This document shows, one piece after another, positions 54,531 to 62,385 of a stretch of 64,000 nt of DNA. Origin of the DNA: Streptomyces sp. NBC_01260. GTDB taxonomy: Bacteria; Actinomycetota; Actinomycetes; Streptomycetales; Streptomycetaceae. The notes beneath the pieces are model-generated. The model ran no database searches and was not told the DNA's origin. It saw only the letters and a list, made by a program, of their open reading frames with translations. Numbering within the stretch: position 1 is the first letter of the stretch; each line of letters starts with the position of its first letter. A program made the position numbers and the translations under genes. The stretch covers positions 1,922,001 through 1,986,000 of the forward strand of contig NZ_CP108464.1 in the NCBI RefSeq assembly GCF_036226405.1. The letters run 5' to 3'.

Positions 54531-55781
54531 TCAGGCGCCGATGAGCTTGGCGAACTTCTCCTCGTACGCCGTCTCTTCCTCGGCGGTGAGGGACCGGAAG
54601 GCGTGCGAGGCGGACGCCATCTTCTTGTCCGGGAGAATCAGCGGGTTGTCGGCCATCGACCGGTCGATCTTGGCCAGTTCCTCGCGGACGCCGTCGACCG
54701 GGCAGACGAAGTTGATGTAGGCGGCGAGCTCGGCGGCGACCGGTGGCCGGTAGTAGTGGTCGATGAGCTTCTCGGCGTTGGTCTTGTGCCGTGCCTTCAC
54801 CGGGACCAGCATGTTGTCGCTGGATATGACGTAGCCCGCGGCGGGTATCGCGTACTTGATGTCCGGGTTCCCGGCCTGGAGCTGGATGATGTCGCCGGCC
54901 CAGGCGACGCAGGCGGCGATGTCGCCCTTGTCGAGGTCCGCGGTGTAGTCGTTGCCGGTGAAACGGCGGATCTGGTTTCTGTCGACGCCCTTCTGGAGCC
55001 GCCCGATCGCGGCGTCGTAGTCGGCGTCGGTGAAGGTGCCGGGGTCCTTGCCCATGTCGAGCAGGGTCATGCCGATGGAGTCGCGCATCTCCGAGAGGAA
55101 GCTGACCCGGCCCTTGAGCTGGGGGTCGTCGAGCAGCTGGCTGACGGAGTCGATCCTGCGGCCGCCGGTCGCCTTGGAGTTGTAGGCGATGACGGTGGGA
55201 ATCCCGGCCCAGGGGTAGGAGTAGGCGCGGCCGGGGTCCCAGTCGGGGGAGCGGAACTGGGCCGAGAGGTTGGCGTAGGCGTGCGGCAGATTCGACGGGT
55301 CGAGCTTCTGCGCCCAGCCGAGGCGGACGATGCGGGCGGCCAGCCAGTCCGTGACGCAGATGATGTCGCGGCCGGTGTCCTGGCCGGCCGCGAGCTGCGG
55401 CTTGATCTTGCCGAAGAACTCGACGTTGTCGTTGATGTCCTCGGTGTACTTGACCTTGATCCCGGTCCGCTGGGTGAACTGCTCCAGGGTGGGCCGGTGC
55501 TTGCCGTCGTCGGTGACGTCCATGTACTCGGTCCAGTTGGAGAAGTTGACCTGCTTCTCCTTGGCCGAGTGGTCGTCGGAGGCCGCCGCGGCGTCGCCCT
55601 CCCGCTTCGCGGGAGGGATTCCGCACGCGCTGAGCGCGCCCAGTCCGCCGAGCGTGAGCGCGCCGGTACCGGAGGCGCGCAGCAGCGATCGGCGGGTGAG
55701 TGCTCCCCTGCCGCTGGTCAGAGTGCGACGCATCGCGGCCAGCTGGGCCGCCGAGAGACGCTCGGGCTCGTACTGCTCCAT
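54531..55781 (-). CDS. Polyamine ABC transporter substrate-binding lipoprotein, PotD type
   Basis: This 416-residue periplasmic-type binding protein begins MEQYEPERL and has a Tat-like signal (LTRRSLLRASGTGALTLGGLG) and lipobox LSAC. The PotD domain follows (VNFSNWTEYMDVT, RTGIKVKYTEDINDNVEFFGKI, DLDKGDIAACVAWAGDIIQLQ, LIDHYYRPPVAAELAAYINFVCPV). It is a paralogue of the protein encoded at 62386. The ATG at 55781 has AAAGGGC upstream. It lies between the aminobutyraldehyde dehydrogenase and PotA genes. Confidence 0.92.
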   Translation of the reverse strand: MEQYEPERLSAAQLAAMRRTLTSGRGALTRRSLLRASGTGALTLGGLGALSACGIPPAKREGDAAAASDDHSAKEKQVNFSNWTEYMDVTDDGKHRPTLEQFTQRTGIKVKYTEDINDNVEFFGKIKPQLAAGQDTGRDIICVTDWLAARIVRLGWAQKLDPSNLPHAYANLSAQFRSPDWDPGRAYSYPWAGIPTVIAYNSKATGGRRIDSVSQLLDDPQLKGRVSFLSEMRDSIGMTLLDMGKDPGTFTDADYDAAIGRLQKGVDRNQIRRFTGNDYTADLDKGDIAACVAWAGDIIQLQAGNPDIKYAIPAAGYVISSDNMLVPVKARHKTNAEKLIDHYYRPPVAAELAAYINFVCPVDGVREELAKIDRSMADNPLILPDKKMASASHAFRSLTAEEETAYEEKFAKLIGA

Positions 55782-55824
55782 GCGCGTTGCCCTTTCGGGT
55801 GGGTGTGCGGCCGGAACGGCCGGG

Positions 55825-57339
55825 TTATCGGTCCCCGAAGATCGTGCGGTGCCAGTCCTTGCGGGCGACCGCGGTGTTGTCGTACATGACGTGCTTGACC
55901 TGCGTGTACTCCTCGAAGGAGTACGACGACATGTCCTTGCCGAAGCCGCTGGCCTTGTACCCGCCGTGCGGCATCTCACTGATGATCGGAATGTGGTCGT
56001 TCACCCAGACACAGCCCGCCTTGATCTCGCGGGTGGCGCGGTTGGCCCGGTACAGGTCGCGGCTCCAGGCGGAGGCGGCGAGCCCGTAGGGGGTGTCGTT
56101 GGCCAGCGCGATGCCTTCGTCGTCGGTGTCGAAGGGCAGCACGACCAGGACCGGGCCGAAGATCTCGGACTGGACGATCTCGCTGTCCTGGGCCGCTCCG
56201 GCGACCAGGGTCGGCCGGTAGTAGGCGCCGTCGGACAGTTCGCCGCCGGGGGCCTCGCCGCCGGTGACGACGGTGGCGTAGGCGCGGGCGCGCTCGACGA
56301 ATCCGGCGACCCGGTCGCGCTGGGCGTGGCTGATCAGCGGGCCGAGGTCGGTGTCCGGGGCGAACGGGTCGCCGACCCGGACGGTCTCCATCAGCTCGGC
56401 GACCCCCTGCACGAAGGCGTCGTACAGCGGGCGCTGGACGTAGGCGCGGGTGGCCGCCGTGCAGTCCTGGCCGGTGTTGATGAGGGAGCCGGCGACCGCT
56501 CCGTTGACCGCGGCCTCCAGGTCGGCGTCGTCGAAGACCAGGAAGGGGGCCTTGCCGCCGAGTTCGAGGTGGAGCCGCTTGACGGTGGAGGTGGCGATCT
56601 CGGCGACCCGCTTGCCGACGGCGGTGGATCCGGTGAAGGAGGTCATCACGACGTCGGGGTGGCCGACGAGGTGTTCTCCGGCGTCCTTGCCGGCGCCGGT
56701 GACGATGTTGATCACGCCGTCCGGGATGCCCGCCTCGGTGGCCGCCTGCGCGAACATCAGCGAGGTCAGCGGGGTGATCTCGGCGGGCTTGAGCACGATG
56801 GTGTTGCCCGCGGCGATGGCCGGGAGGACCTTCCAGGCCGCCATCTGGAGCGGGTAGTTCCAGGGGGCGATGGAGCCGATGACGCCGATCGCCTCACGCC
56901 GTACGTACGAGGTGTGGTCGCCGTCGTACTCGGCGGCGGACTTGCCCTCCAGATGGCGGGCGGCGCCCGCGAAGAACGAGGTGTTGTCGACCGTTCCGGG
57001 CACATCGAACTCGGTGGAGAGCTTGACCGGCTTGCCGCACTGGAGGGACTCGGCGTACGCGAAGTCGTCCGCCTGCTCGGCGAGGACGGCGGCGAAGCGG
57101 TGCATCGCCTCGGACCGCTCGGCCGGGGTGGCCCCCGACCAGCCGGGGAAGGCCGCACGTGCGGCGGCGACGGCCGCGTCGACATCGGCGGTGCCCGCCA
57201 GCTCGTACGTGTAGACGGTCTTGCCCGTGGCCGGGTTGACCACGTCGTGGCTGCGTCCCGATGTGCCGGGTCGCAGTCTTCCGCCGATGTACTGCGCGCC
57301 GTCCGCGAAGCGGTCCTGTACCTGGAAGCTGTTGCCCAT
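55825..57339 (-). CDS. Aldehyde dehydrogenase, gamma-aminobutyraldehyde type
   Basis: This 504-residue dehydrogenase has the catalytic Cys293 (NTGQDCTAATR), the general-base Glu in LHLELGGKAPFLVFDDADLE and IGSIAPWNYPL. The C-terminal SGFGKDMSSYSFEEYTQVKHV and PHGGYKASG are typical of 4-aminobutyraldehyde/betaine-aldehyde dehydrogenases. It would oxidise the aldehyde formed from putrescine to GABA. The ATG at 57339 has GGAGGAG upstream. It is the first gene of the operon ALDH-potD-potA-potB-potC-oxidase. Its paralogue is at the window edge. Confidence 0.9.
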   Translation of the reverse strand: MGNSFQVQDRFADGAQYIGGRLRPGTSGRSHDVVNPATGKTVYTYELAGTADVDAAVAAARAAFPGWSGATPAERSEAMHRFAAVLAEQADDFAYAESLQCGKPVKLSTEFDVPGTVDNTSFFAGAARHLEGKSAAEYDGDHTSYVRREAIGVIGSIAPWNYPLQMAAWKVLPAIAAGNTIVLKPAEITPLTSLMFAQAATEAGIPDGVINIVTGAGKDAGEHLVGHPDVVMTSFTGSTAVGKRVAEIATSTVKRLHLELGGKAPFLVFDDADLEAAVNGAVAGSLINTGQDCTAATRAYVQRPLYDAFVQGVAELMETVRVGDPFAPDTDLGPLISHAQRDRVAGFVERARAYATVVTGGEAPGGELSDGAYYRPTLVAGAAQDSEIVQSEIFGPVLVVLPFDTDDEGIALANDTPYGLAASAWSRDLYRANRATREIKAGCVWVNDHIPIISEMPHGGYKASGFGKDMSSYSFEEYTQVKHVMYDNTAVARKDWHRTIFGDR

Positions 57340-57437
57340 CACGCTCTCCTCCGCCGCTGTCCCCGGAGTGCGGGTGCGGCGTAGCTTCTGCTCGATTTGA
57401 GTGCCGATCCTGACAGAGGGGACCCAGCCCAACAAGG

Positions 57438-57473
57438 GATTCCGTTGTTGCCTTTTGGTTACGCAACGGAATC
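57438..57473. promoter_or_regulatory. Candidate operator GATTCCGTTG-N16-CAACGGAATC upstream of the polyamine operon
   Basis: Two perfect ten-base arms (57438-57447 and 57464-57473) flank 16 bases that also contain GTTGC/GCAAC half-sites. It is AT-richer than the surroundings and lies 100 bases before the aldehyde dehydrogenase start, between it and the divergent NADAR gene. It is a strong candidate for the binding site of the polyamine regulator. Confidence 0.6.
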
Positions 57474-57528
57474 TGTCGACCATGTGTCGCGTCAGTGCGG
57501 AATTCCCCGTACGTAGTGTCAGTGGCGG

Positions 57529-58119
57529 ATGCCAGACTCGCGTGTCATGGAGCACATCAGCGACCTCGTCGCGCGGGCCGGCCGGGGCGAGAAAGTGAAG
57601 TATCTGAGGTTCTGGGGGCACCGGCCGCGGGCCGACGGCACGATCGGCGCGAGCTGCCTCAGTCAGTGGTGGCCGTCGCCGTTCACGGTGGACGGGGTGA
57701 CGTACGCGTCGGCCGAGCACTGGATGATGGCCGGCAAGGCGCGGCTGTTCGGTGACGCCGCGGCGGCGCAAACGGCGGTGGCGGCGAAGAGTCCGGCCGA
57801 GGCGAAGAAGGCGGGGCGGCTGGTCCGCGGTTTCGACGAGGCCGTCTGGGAGCGCGAGCGGTACGCGCTCGTGGTGGCGGGCAGCCTCCACAAATTCGGC
57901 CAGGATCCGGCGCTGCGGGAGTTCCTGCTGGCCACCGGCGACCGGGTACTGGTCGAGGCGAGCCCGATGGACCGGATCTGGGGCATCGGGCTGGCCGCGG
58001 ACGATCCGCGTGCGCAGGACCCGGCGGCCTGGCGGGGGCTGAATCTGCTCGGGTTCGCGCTGATGGACGCGCGGACCGGGCTGCGTGCCGGGCTGCCTGC
58101 CGCGACGGGGACCATATGA
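57529..58119 (+). CDS. NADAR family protein
   Basis: This 196-residue protein has the NADAR/YbiA core (YLRFWGHRPRADGTIG, LSQWWPSPFTVDGVTYASAEHWMMAGKARLFGD, SPAEAKKAGR, LLATGDRVLVEASPMDRIWGIG). Family members handle ADP-ribose-like compounds; E. coli YbiA is an N-glycosidase acting on riboflavin-pathway intermediates. The start may be the ATG at 57529 or at 57547. It is divergent from the polyamine operon and ends at a shared terminator. Confidence 0.88.
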   Translation: MPDSRVMEHISDLVARAGRGEKVKYLRFWGHRPRADGTIGASCLSQWWPSPFTVDGVTYASAEHWMMAGKARLFGDAAAAQTAVAAKSPAEAKKAGRLVRGFDEAVWERERYALVVAGSLHKFGQDPALREFLLATGDRVLVEASPMDRIWGIGLAADDPRAQDPAAWRGLNLLGFALMDARTGLRAGLPAATGTI

Positions 58120-58125
58120 AACGGC

Positions 58126-58162
58126 CCGTGGGGCGGCGGGATGAATTCCCGCCGCCCCACGG
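58126..58162. terminator. Bidirectional terminator between NADAR and DUF4190 genes
   Basis: CCGTGGGGCGGCGGGA and its complement form a perfect 16-pair stem with a five-base loop, between two convergent stop codons. Confidence 0.8.
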
Positions 58163-58174
58163 ATGACCGGCGAC

Positions 58175-58990
58175 CTAGCGCACCACTCCGACCGGGGAAT
58201 CCACGACCAGGGAAGCCGACATCGGCTCGTACCCGGAGTCGCTCTCCTCCTCGAAGTGTTCGCTGGTGGCGGCCCAGATGACCATCCCGAGGAACGCGGC
58301 ACTGACGACGATGCCGATCGAGCCGAGGATGATGCCGGCGAGGGCCACTCCGCCGTTGTCGGCCTCGCCCCGGTTGACCCGGCCCCGGCCTATCAGACCG
58401 AAGATCAGCGCGAGGATGCCGAGGATGACGCCGAGCCCGTACATGCAGAAGACCGCCACCGCGATGATGCCGAGCACCATGGAGGCGATCCCCAGCCCGT
58501 TCGCGGGCTGGGGCCCGCCCCAGGCGTTCTGGCCGTAGCCGGGGTATCCCGGGTAGCCGCCGTACTGCGGGGCCTGCGGGGCCGGGTAGCCGTACTGGCC
58601 GGCGGGCTGCTGGGGCGGTGCCGCGGCCGGGTAGCCGTACTGGCCGGCGTGCGGCGGGGCCGGCTGACCTGGACCGTTCGGGCCGACCGGCGGTGGCGGC
58701 ACGGCCCCCGGGCCGTACCAGCCGCCGGGGCCGGACGGCTGCCCCGCTTCAGGCGGGGCACCGAAGCCGGCCATGGGCGCGGGGCCGTTCCCGGTGCCCG
58801 GCTGCCCGCTCGCGTCCGGCGCGGGGCCCGTTCCGGTGGGCGGCATCGGTGTGACGGCCTGCTGGTCGTGGACGGCCGGCGGGCGGGTGTCAGCGGTGTC
58901 CTTCTTGTCCAGCGGCACCCTGTTGTCCGGCGGAGCCCACGGATCGCGCGGCACGGCCCCGTCCGCGGGCTGCTCTGTGTTGTCTGACAT
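58175..58990 (-). CDS. Proline-rich DUF4190 membrane protein
   Basis: This 271-residue protein has an N-terminal half rich in Pro, Gly, Gln and Tyr with repeated AGQYGYP units. Two transmembrane helices of the DUF4190 type follow (GIASMVLGIIAVAVFCMYGLGVILGILALIFGLIGRGR is split by a short turn, then GGVALAGIILGSIGIVVSAAFLGMVIW). Function unknown; such proteins are common and diverse in Streptomyces. Confidence 0.85.
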   Translation of the reverse strand: MSDNTEQPADGAVPRDPWAPPDNRVPLDKKDTADTRPPAVHDQQAVTPMPPTGTGPAPDASGQPGTGNGPAPMAGFGAPPEAGQPSGPGGWYGPGAVPPPPVGPNGPGQPAPPHAGQYGYPAAAPPQQPAGQYGYPAPQAPQYGGYPGYPGYGQNAWGGPQPANGLGIASMVLGIIAVAVFCMYGLGVILGILALIFGLIGRGRVNRGEADNGGVALAGIILGSIGIVVSAAFLGMVIWAATSEHFEEESDSGYEPMSASLVVDSPVGVVR

Positions 58991-59114
58991 GGGCCTCCCC
59001 CATCGTGATGCCCGTCATGCTACGGCCAGCCCCCGTCCTACGATGACTTCCGTCCCCTGCCCGGTTCCCACGCGTATCCGGGCCCCGCACCACCCCCTGC
59101 CCCCGGAGGATCCG

Positions 59115-60149
59115 ATGACCGATCTGCACCCCTTCATCGCGGGGCTGCCCAAGGCCGAACTCCACGTCCACCACGTCGGGTCGGCCTCGCCCCGCATCGT
59201 CGCCGAACTCGCCGCGCACCACCCCGACTCCAAGGTCCCCACCGCCCCCGAGGCGCTGGCCGACTACTTCTCCTTCACGGACTTCGGCCACTTCATCGAG
59301 GTCTACCTCTCGGTCGTGGACCTGGTCCGTACCCCGGAGGACGTCCGGCTGCTGACCTTCGAGATCGCCCGCGACATGGCGCGGCAGAACATCCGTTACG
59401 CGGAACTGACCGTCACCCCCTTCTCCTCGACCCGCCGCGGCATTCCGGAACAGGGCTTCATGGAGGCCATAGAGGACGCCCGCAAGGCGGCCGAGGCCGA
59501 GCTCGGGGTGATACTGCGCTGGTGCTTCGACATCCCCGGCGAGGCCGGACTCGAAGCCGCCGAGGAGACCACCCGGCTCGCCGTGGACCTGCGGCCGGAG
59601 GGGCTCGTCTCGTTCGGCCTCGGCGGCCCGGAGATCGGGGTGGACCGCCCGCAGTTCAAGCCGTACTTCGACCGTGCCATCGCCGAGGGCCTGCACTCCG
59701 TACCGCACGCCGGCGAGACCACCGGACCGCAGACCGTCTGGGACGCGCTGACCGCGCTGCGTGCCGAGCGCATCGGCCACGGCACCAGCTCCGTCCGTGA
59801 CCCGAAGCTGCTGGAGCACCTCGCCGAGCACCGCGTCGCCCTGGAGGTCTGCCCCACGTCGAACATCGCGACCCGCGCGGTGGCGGACATCGAGCAGCAC
59901 CCGGTCCGCGAGATGGTGGAGGCCGGTGTGCTGGTCACGATCAACAGCGACGACCCGCCCATGTTCGGCACCGACCTCAACAACGAGTACGGGGTGGCGG
60001 CCCGGCTCCTCGGCCTCGACGAGCGGGGGCTCGCCGCGCTCGCGAAGAACGCCGTCGAGGCGTCCTTCCTCGACCCGGCCGGCAAGCGCACGCTGTCCGA
60101 CGAGATCGACACGTACACGACGAACTGGCTGGGGCGAACCGGCCGGTAA
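59115..60149 (+). CDS. Adenosine-deaminase-family enzyme, probable 6-aminodeoxyfutalosine deaminase
   Basis: This 344-residue TIM-barrel deaminase has zinc ligands His17 and His19 (HVHHVGS), SVPHAGETTG, a catalytic Glu in the same motif, RIGHGTSS and INSDDPPMFGT. The HVH is followed by HVGSASP instead of the LDGS of true adenosine deaminases. The Streptomyces branch with this sequence (S. avermitilis Sav2595 type, COG1816) is known to deaminate 6-aminodeoxyfutalosine in the futalosine menaquinone pathway. The ATG at 59115 has GGAGGA upstream. No other men genes lie nearby. Confidence 0.85.
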   Translation: MTDLHPFIAGLPKAELHVHHVGSASPRIVAELAAHHPDSKVPTAPEALADYFSFTDFGHFIEVYLSVVDLVRTPEDVRLLTFEIARDMARQNIRYAELTVTPFSSTRRGIPEQGFMEAIEDARKAAEAELGVILRWCFDIPGEAGLEAAEETTRLAVDLRPEGLVSFGLGGPEIGVDRPQFKPYFDRAIAEGLHSVPHAGETTGPQTVWDALTALRAERIGHGTSSVRDPKLLEHLAEHRVALEVCPTSNIATRAVADIEQHPVREMVEAGVLVTINSDDPPMFGTDLNNEYGVAARLLGLDERGLAALAKNAVEASFLDPAGKRTLSDEIDTYTTNWLGRTGR

Positions 60150-60172
60150 CCACGGGTGGTGACAATGGCCCC

Positions 60173-60877
60173 ATGCCCACCCCTGTCACCGCCGTCGCCC
60201 ATCGCGGCGATCCGTACCGCGTCCGCGAGAACACCCTCCCCTCGATCCGCTCCGCCCTCGAACGGGGGGCGGACGCGGTCGAGGTCGACGTCCGGGTCAC
60301 CCGCGACGGCGTGCCGGTCCTGCTGCACGACGCCACTCTGAAGCGGCTGTGGGGCCATGACCTGCGGCTGGACCGGCTCACCCGGCAGGAGCTGACCGAG
60401 CTGACGGCGGGCGGCGTGCCGACGCTGCGCGAGGCGCTGCTCGCCCTCGGGGCGCACCGTGTCATGGTCGATCTGCCCGGCTCCACCGAGGCCTCGGTGC
60501 GGAACATCGTCAAAACGGTCCGGGAGTGCGGGGCCGGGGAGCGGGCCTACTACTGCGCGGGCCCGGAGGCGATGCTGCGGGTACGGGCCGCCGATCCGTC
60601 CGCCGAGATCGCGATGACCTGGACGACCCTCGTACCGCCGCGAGCGGCGCTGCTGGAGGCGGTACGGCCGCGCTGGCTGAACTACCGGTTCGGGCTGGTG
60701 AGCCAGGAGCTGACGGACCGCAACCACCGGGACGGGCTGCTGGTCTCGGCCTGGACTGCGGACACCGGGCGCACCATGCGCCGGCTGCTCCGCCAGGGCG
60801 TGGACTCCATCACCACCAACCGGATCGATGTGCTGCACACCGTGATCGGCAACTCCGCGGGCGACGCCGCCCCTTGA
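60173..60877 (+). CDS. Glycerophosphodiester phosphodiesterase
   Basis: This 234-residue GDPD-family hydrolase has VAHRGDPYRVRENTLPSIRSAL, EVDVRVTRDGVPVLLHD and a C-terminal LLRQGVDSITTNR. It hydrolyses glycerophosphodiesters to glycerol-3-phosphate and an alcohol. No signal peptide is seen, so a cytoplasmic role is likely. It is 23 bases downstream of the deaminase gene and co-directional with it. Confidence 0.92.
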   Translation: MPTPVTAVAHRGDPYRVRENTLPSIRSALERGADAVEVDVRVTRDGVPVLLHDATLKRLWGHDLRLDRLTRQELTELTAGGVPTLREALLALGAHRVMVDLPGSTEASVRNIVKTVRECGAGERAYYCAGPEAMLRVRAADPSAEIAMTWTTLVPPRAALLEAVRPRWLNYRFGLVSQELTDRNHRDGLLVSAWTADTGRTMRRLLRQGVDSITTNRIDVLHTVIGNSAGDAAP

Positions 60878-60941
60878 TCGGTCCGGCATCATGGACGCAC
60901 CTCATCGTCCCGATGCCAGGCCCGGCGCCAGAGGAGCAGAC

Positions 60942-61748
60942 GTGTCCGTCCCCCGAAGCAACTCCCGTCCTGCCCGCGTCCGTTCCGACGTCGCCCACAA
61001 CGCCCGGGTCTGGAACTACTGGCTCGGCGGCACGGACCACTTCCCGGTGGACCGGGCCGTCGGCGACCGGGTCACCGGCATGTATCCCAGCATCGGCGAA
61101 GTGGCGCGGGCCGACCGGGCGTTCCTGGGCCGGGCGGTGCGGTATCTGGCCGGTGACGCGGGCATCGGCCAGTTCCTGGACATCGGCACCGGTCTGCCGA
61201 CCGCGGAGAACACCCATGAGGTCGCCCAGCACACCGCGCCCGACGCCCGGGTCGTGTACGTCGACAACGACCCGATCGTCCTGGCGCACGCCCGCTCGCT
61301 GCTCACCAGTTCGCCGGAGGGCGCGACCGAGTACATCGAGGCGGACGCCCGCCACCCCGGGCAGATCCTGCGGGCGGCCCGGCCGACGCTCGACCTGGAG
61401 CGGCCGGTCGCGGTCATGCTCCTCGGCATCCTCAGCTTCGTCCTCGACACGGACGAGGCGCTGCGCATCGTCCGGCAGCTGATGGACGCGGTGCCGTCCG
61501 GCAGCTATCTGGTCCTCACCCATCCCACGCTGGAGCTGGGCGGCGAGGGCAACGAGGCGGCGATGCGGTTCTGGAACGAGAACGCCACGCCCCCGATCAC
61601 CGCCCGCACCCGCTTCGAGTTCGCCGCGTTCCTGAGCGGTCTGGACCTCGTCGAGCCGGGCATCGTCTCGTGCGCGCGCTGGCGCCCCGCACCGGGCTCC
61701 GGCGGGCCCGAGGTCGCCCAGTTCGGCGCCGTGGCGCGGAAGCGGTAG
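60942..61748 (+). CDS. SAM-dependent methyltransferase, DUF574 family
   Basis: This 268-residue protein is of the actinomycete DUF574/SAM_MT family: DVAHNARVWNYWLGGTDHFPVDR, then QFLDIGTGLPTAENTHEVAQ (SAM-binding) and VVYVDNDPIVLAHARSLL. The substrate is unknown, and genomes of this genus carry many copies. The GTG at 60942 with AGAGGAG six bases upstream is preferred to the ATG at 60891. The stop TAG overlaps the GTG of a 41-residue ORF. Confidence 0.9.
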   Translation: MSVPRSNSRPARVRSDVAHNARVWNYWLGGTDHFPVDRAVGDRVTGMYPSIGEVARADRAFLGRAVRYLAGDAGIGQFLDIGTGLPTAENTHEVAQHTAPDARVVYVDNDPIVLAHARSLLTSSPEGATEYIEADARHPGQILRAARPTLDLERPVAVMLLGILSFVLDTDEALRIVRQLMDAVPSGSYLVLTHPTLELGGEGNEAAMRFWNENATPPITARTRFEFAAFLSGLDLVEPGIVSCARWRPAPGSGGPEVAQFGAVARKR

Positions 61749-61873
61749 TGGACGCGGGGCGGTGGTGGCGCCGGGCACGGGTGCTCGCGAGACCGGGTCC
61801 GTGGGCGACCGACGTCGGGGTCGCCCTGCTGGTGCAGGCCGCGGTGCCGGTGCCCCGGACACCGAGGCGCTGA
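61748..61873 (+). CDS. Short ORF, 41 residues, possible truncated membrane-protein start
   Basis: The GTG at 61748 overlaps the methyltransferase stop and yields DAGRWWRRARVLARPGPWATDVGVALLVQAAV, which looks like the start of a multi-helix membrane protein or sensor kinase, before a TGA. The remainder is missing, so it may be a decayed remnant rather than a gene. Confidence 0.35.
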   Translation: MDAGRWWRRARVLARPGPWATDVGVALLVQAAVPVPRTPRR

Positions 61874-62101
61874 GCTCCGGGGTCCACGAGCGCGGGGCTG
61901 ACCTCATGGAAGCTGGGCGGCCACCAGGTCTGGGGCAAGACCGGTGGCCGCTGGGGCTGCAACGCGGGGATAGGGGCCTCGCGCGATCTCTCCCGCACGC
62001 TCGCCCCCAGCGTCAACTCGACCGATGCGAAGGGGCAGGACACCAAGGACGTGGTCATGGAACTCATCGTCGCGGCCTTCGGCGCACCGTCGGCCGGGTG
62101 A
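61874..62101 (+). pseudogene. C-terminal remnant of a D-Ala-D-Ala carboxypeptidase/serine hydrolase
   Basis: In the same frame after the TGA, the sequence HQVWGKTGGRWGCNAGIGAS, then RDLSRTLAPSVNSTDAKG and IVAAFGAP, resembles the C-terminus of a class C beta-lactamase-like D-alanyl-D-alanine carboxypeptidase (KTG-containing block WGKTGG). No N-terminal serine motif is present. It is a broken gene fragment. Confidence 0.6.
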
Positions 62102-62149
62102 CTCGCACCGCGGGGGCAATCGCCTGCGCGGGCACCGGCTCCACCGTCC

Positions 62150-62332
62150 GCTCCATGCCGCGGACCGGATCGCGGTACGGACGACGCGCGAGGCCGAGGA
62201 GTTCAGCAGATCCTCGGCCCGGCGCGGTGCGTGGACGAGCGGAAAGGCGGTCAGCCCGTTCAGTACCGGACAGACGATGAAGACGACCAACCACACGCGC
62301 ATACGCCGCCGCAGGGTACGTCGCCCGCTCAT
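62150..62332 (-). pseudogene. Remnant of a small integral membrane protein
   Basis: On the minus strand RVWLVVFIVCPVLNGLTAFPLVHAPRRAEDLLNSSA (to 62192) looks like the N-terminus of a known Streptomyces membrane-protein family. A second block of that family, PYRDPVRGM, is in another frame at 62154-62180. The middle is missing and the frame is shifted, so it is decayed. With the two fragments above it fills the 640-base gap 61749-62385. Confidence 0.45.
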
Positions 62333-62385
62333 GTCTCCGGCGTGCGCCCGTGTTCACCGGCCCGTTGCGTCACCTCTGGCAGGGC

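Noticed and set aside
58520..58680. Short tandem repeats in the DUF4190 gene
   Set aside because: They encode the repeated AGQYGYP-type units of the disordered N-terminus and are normal for this family.
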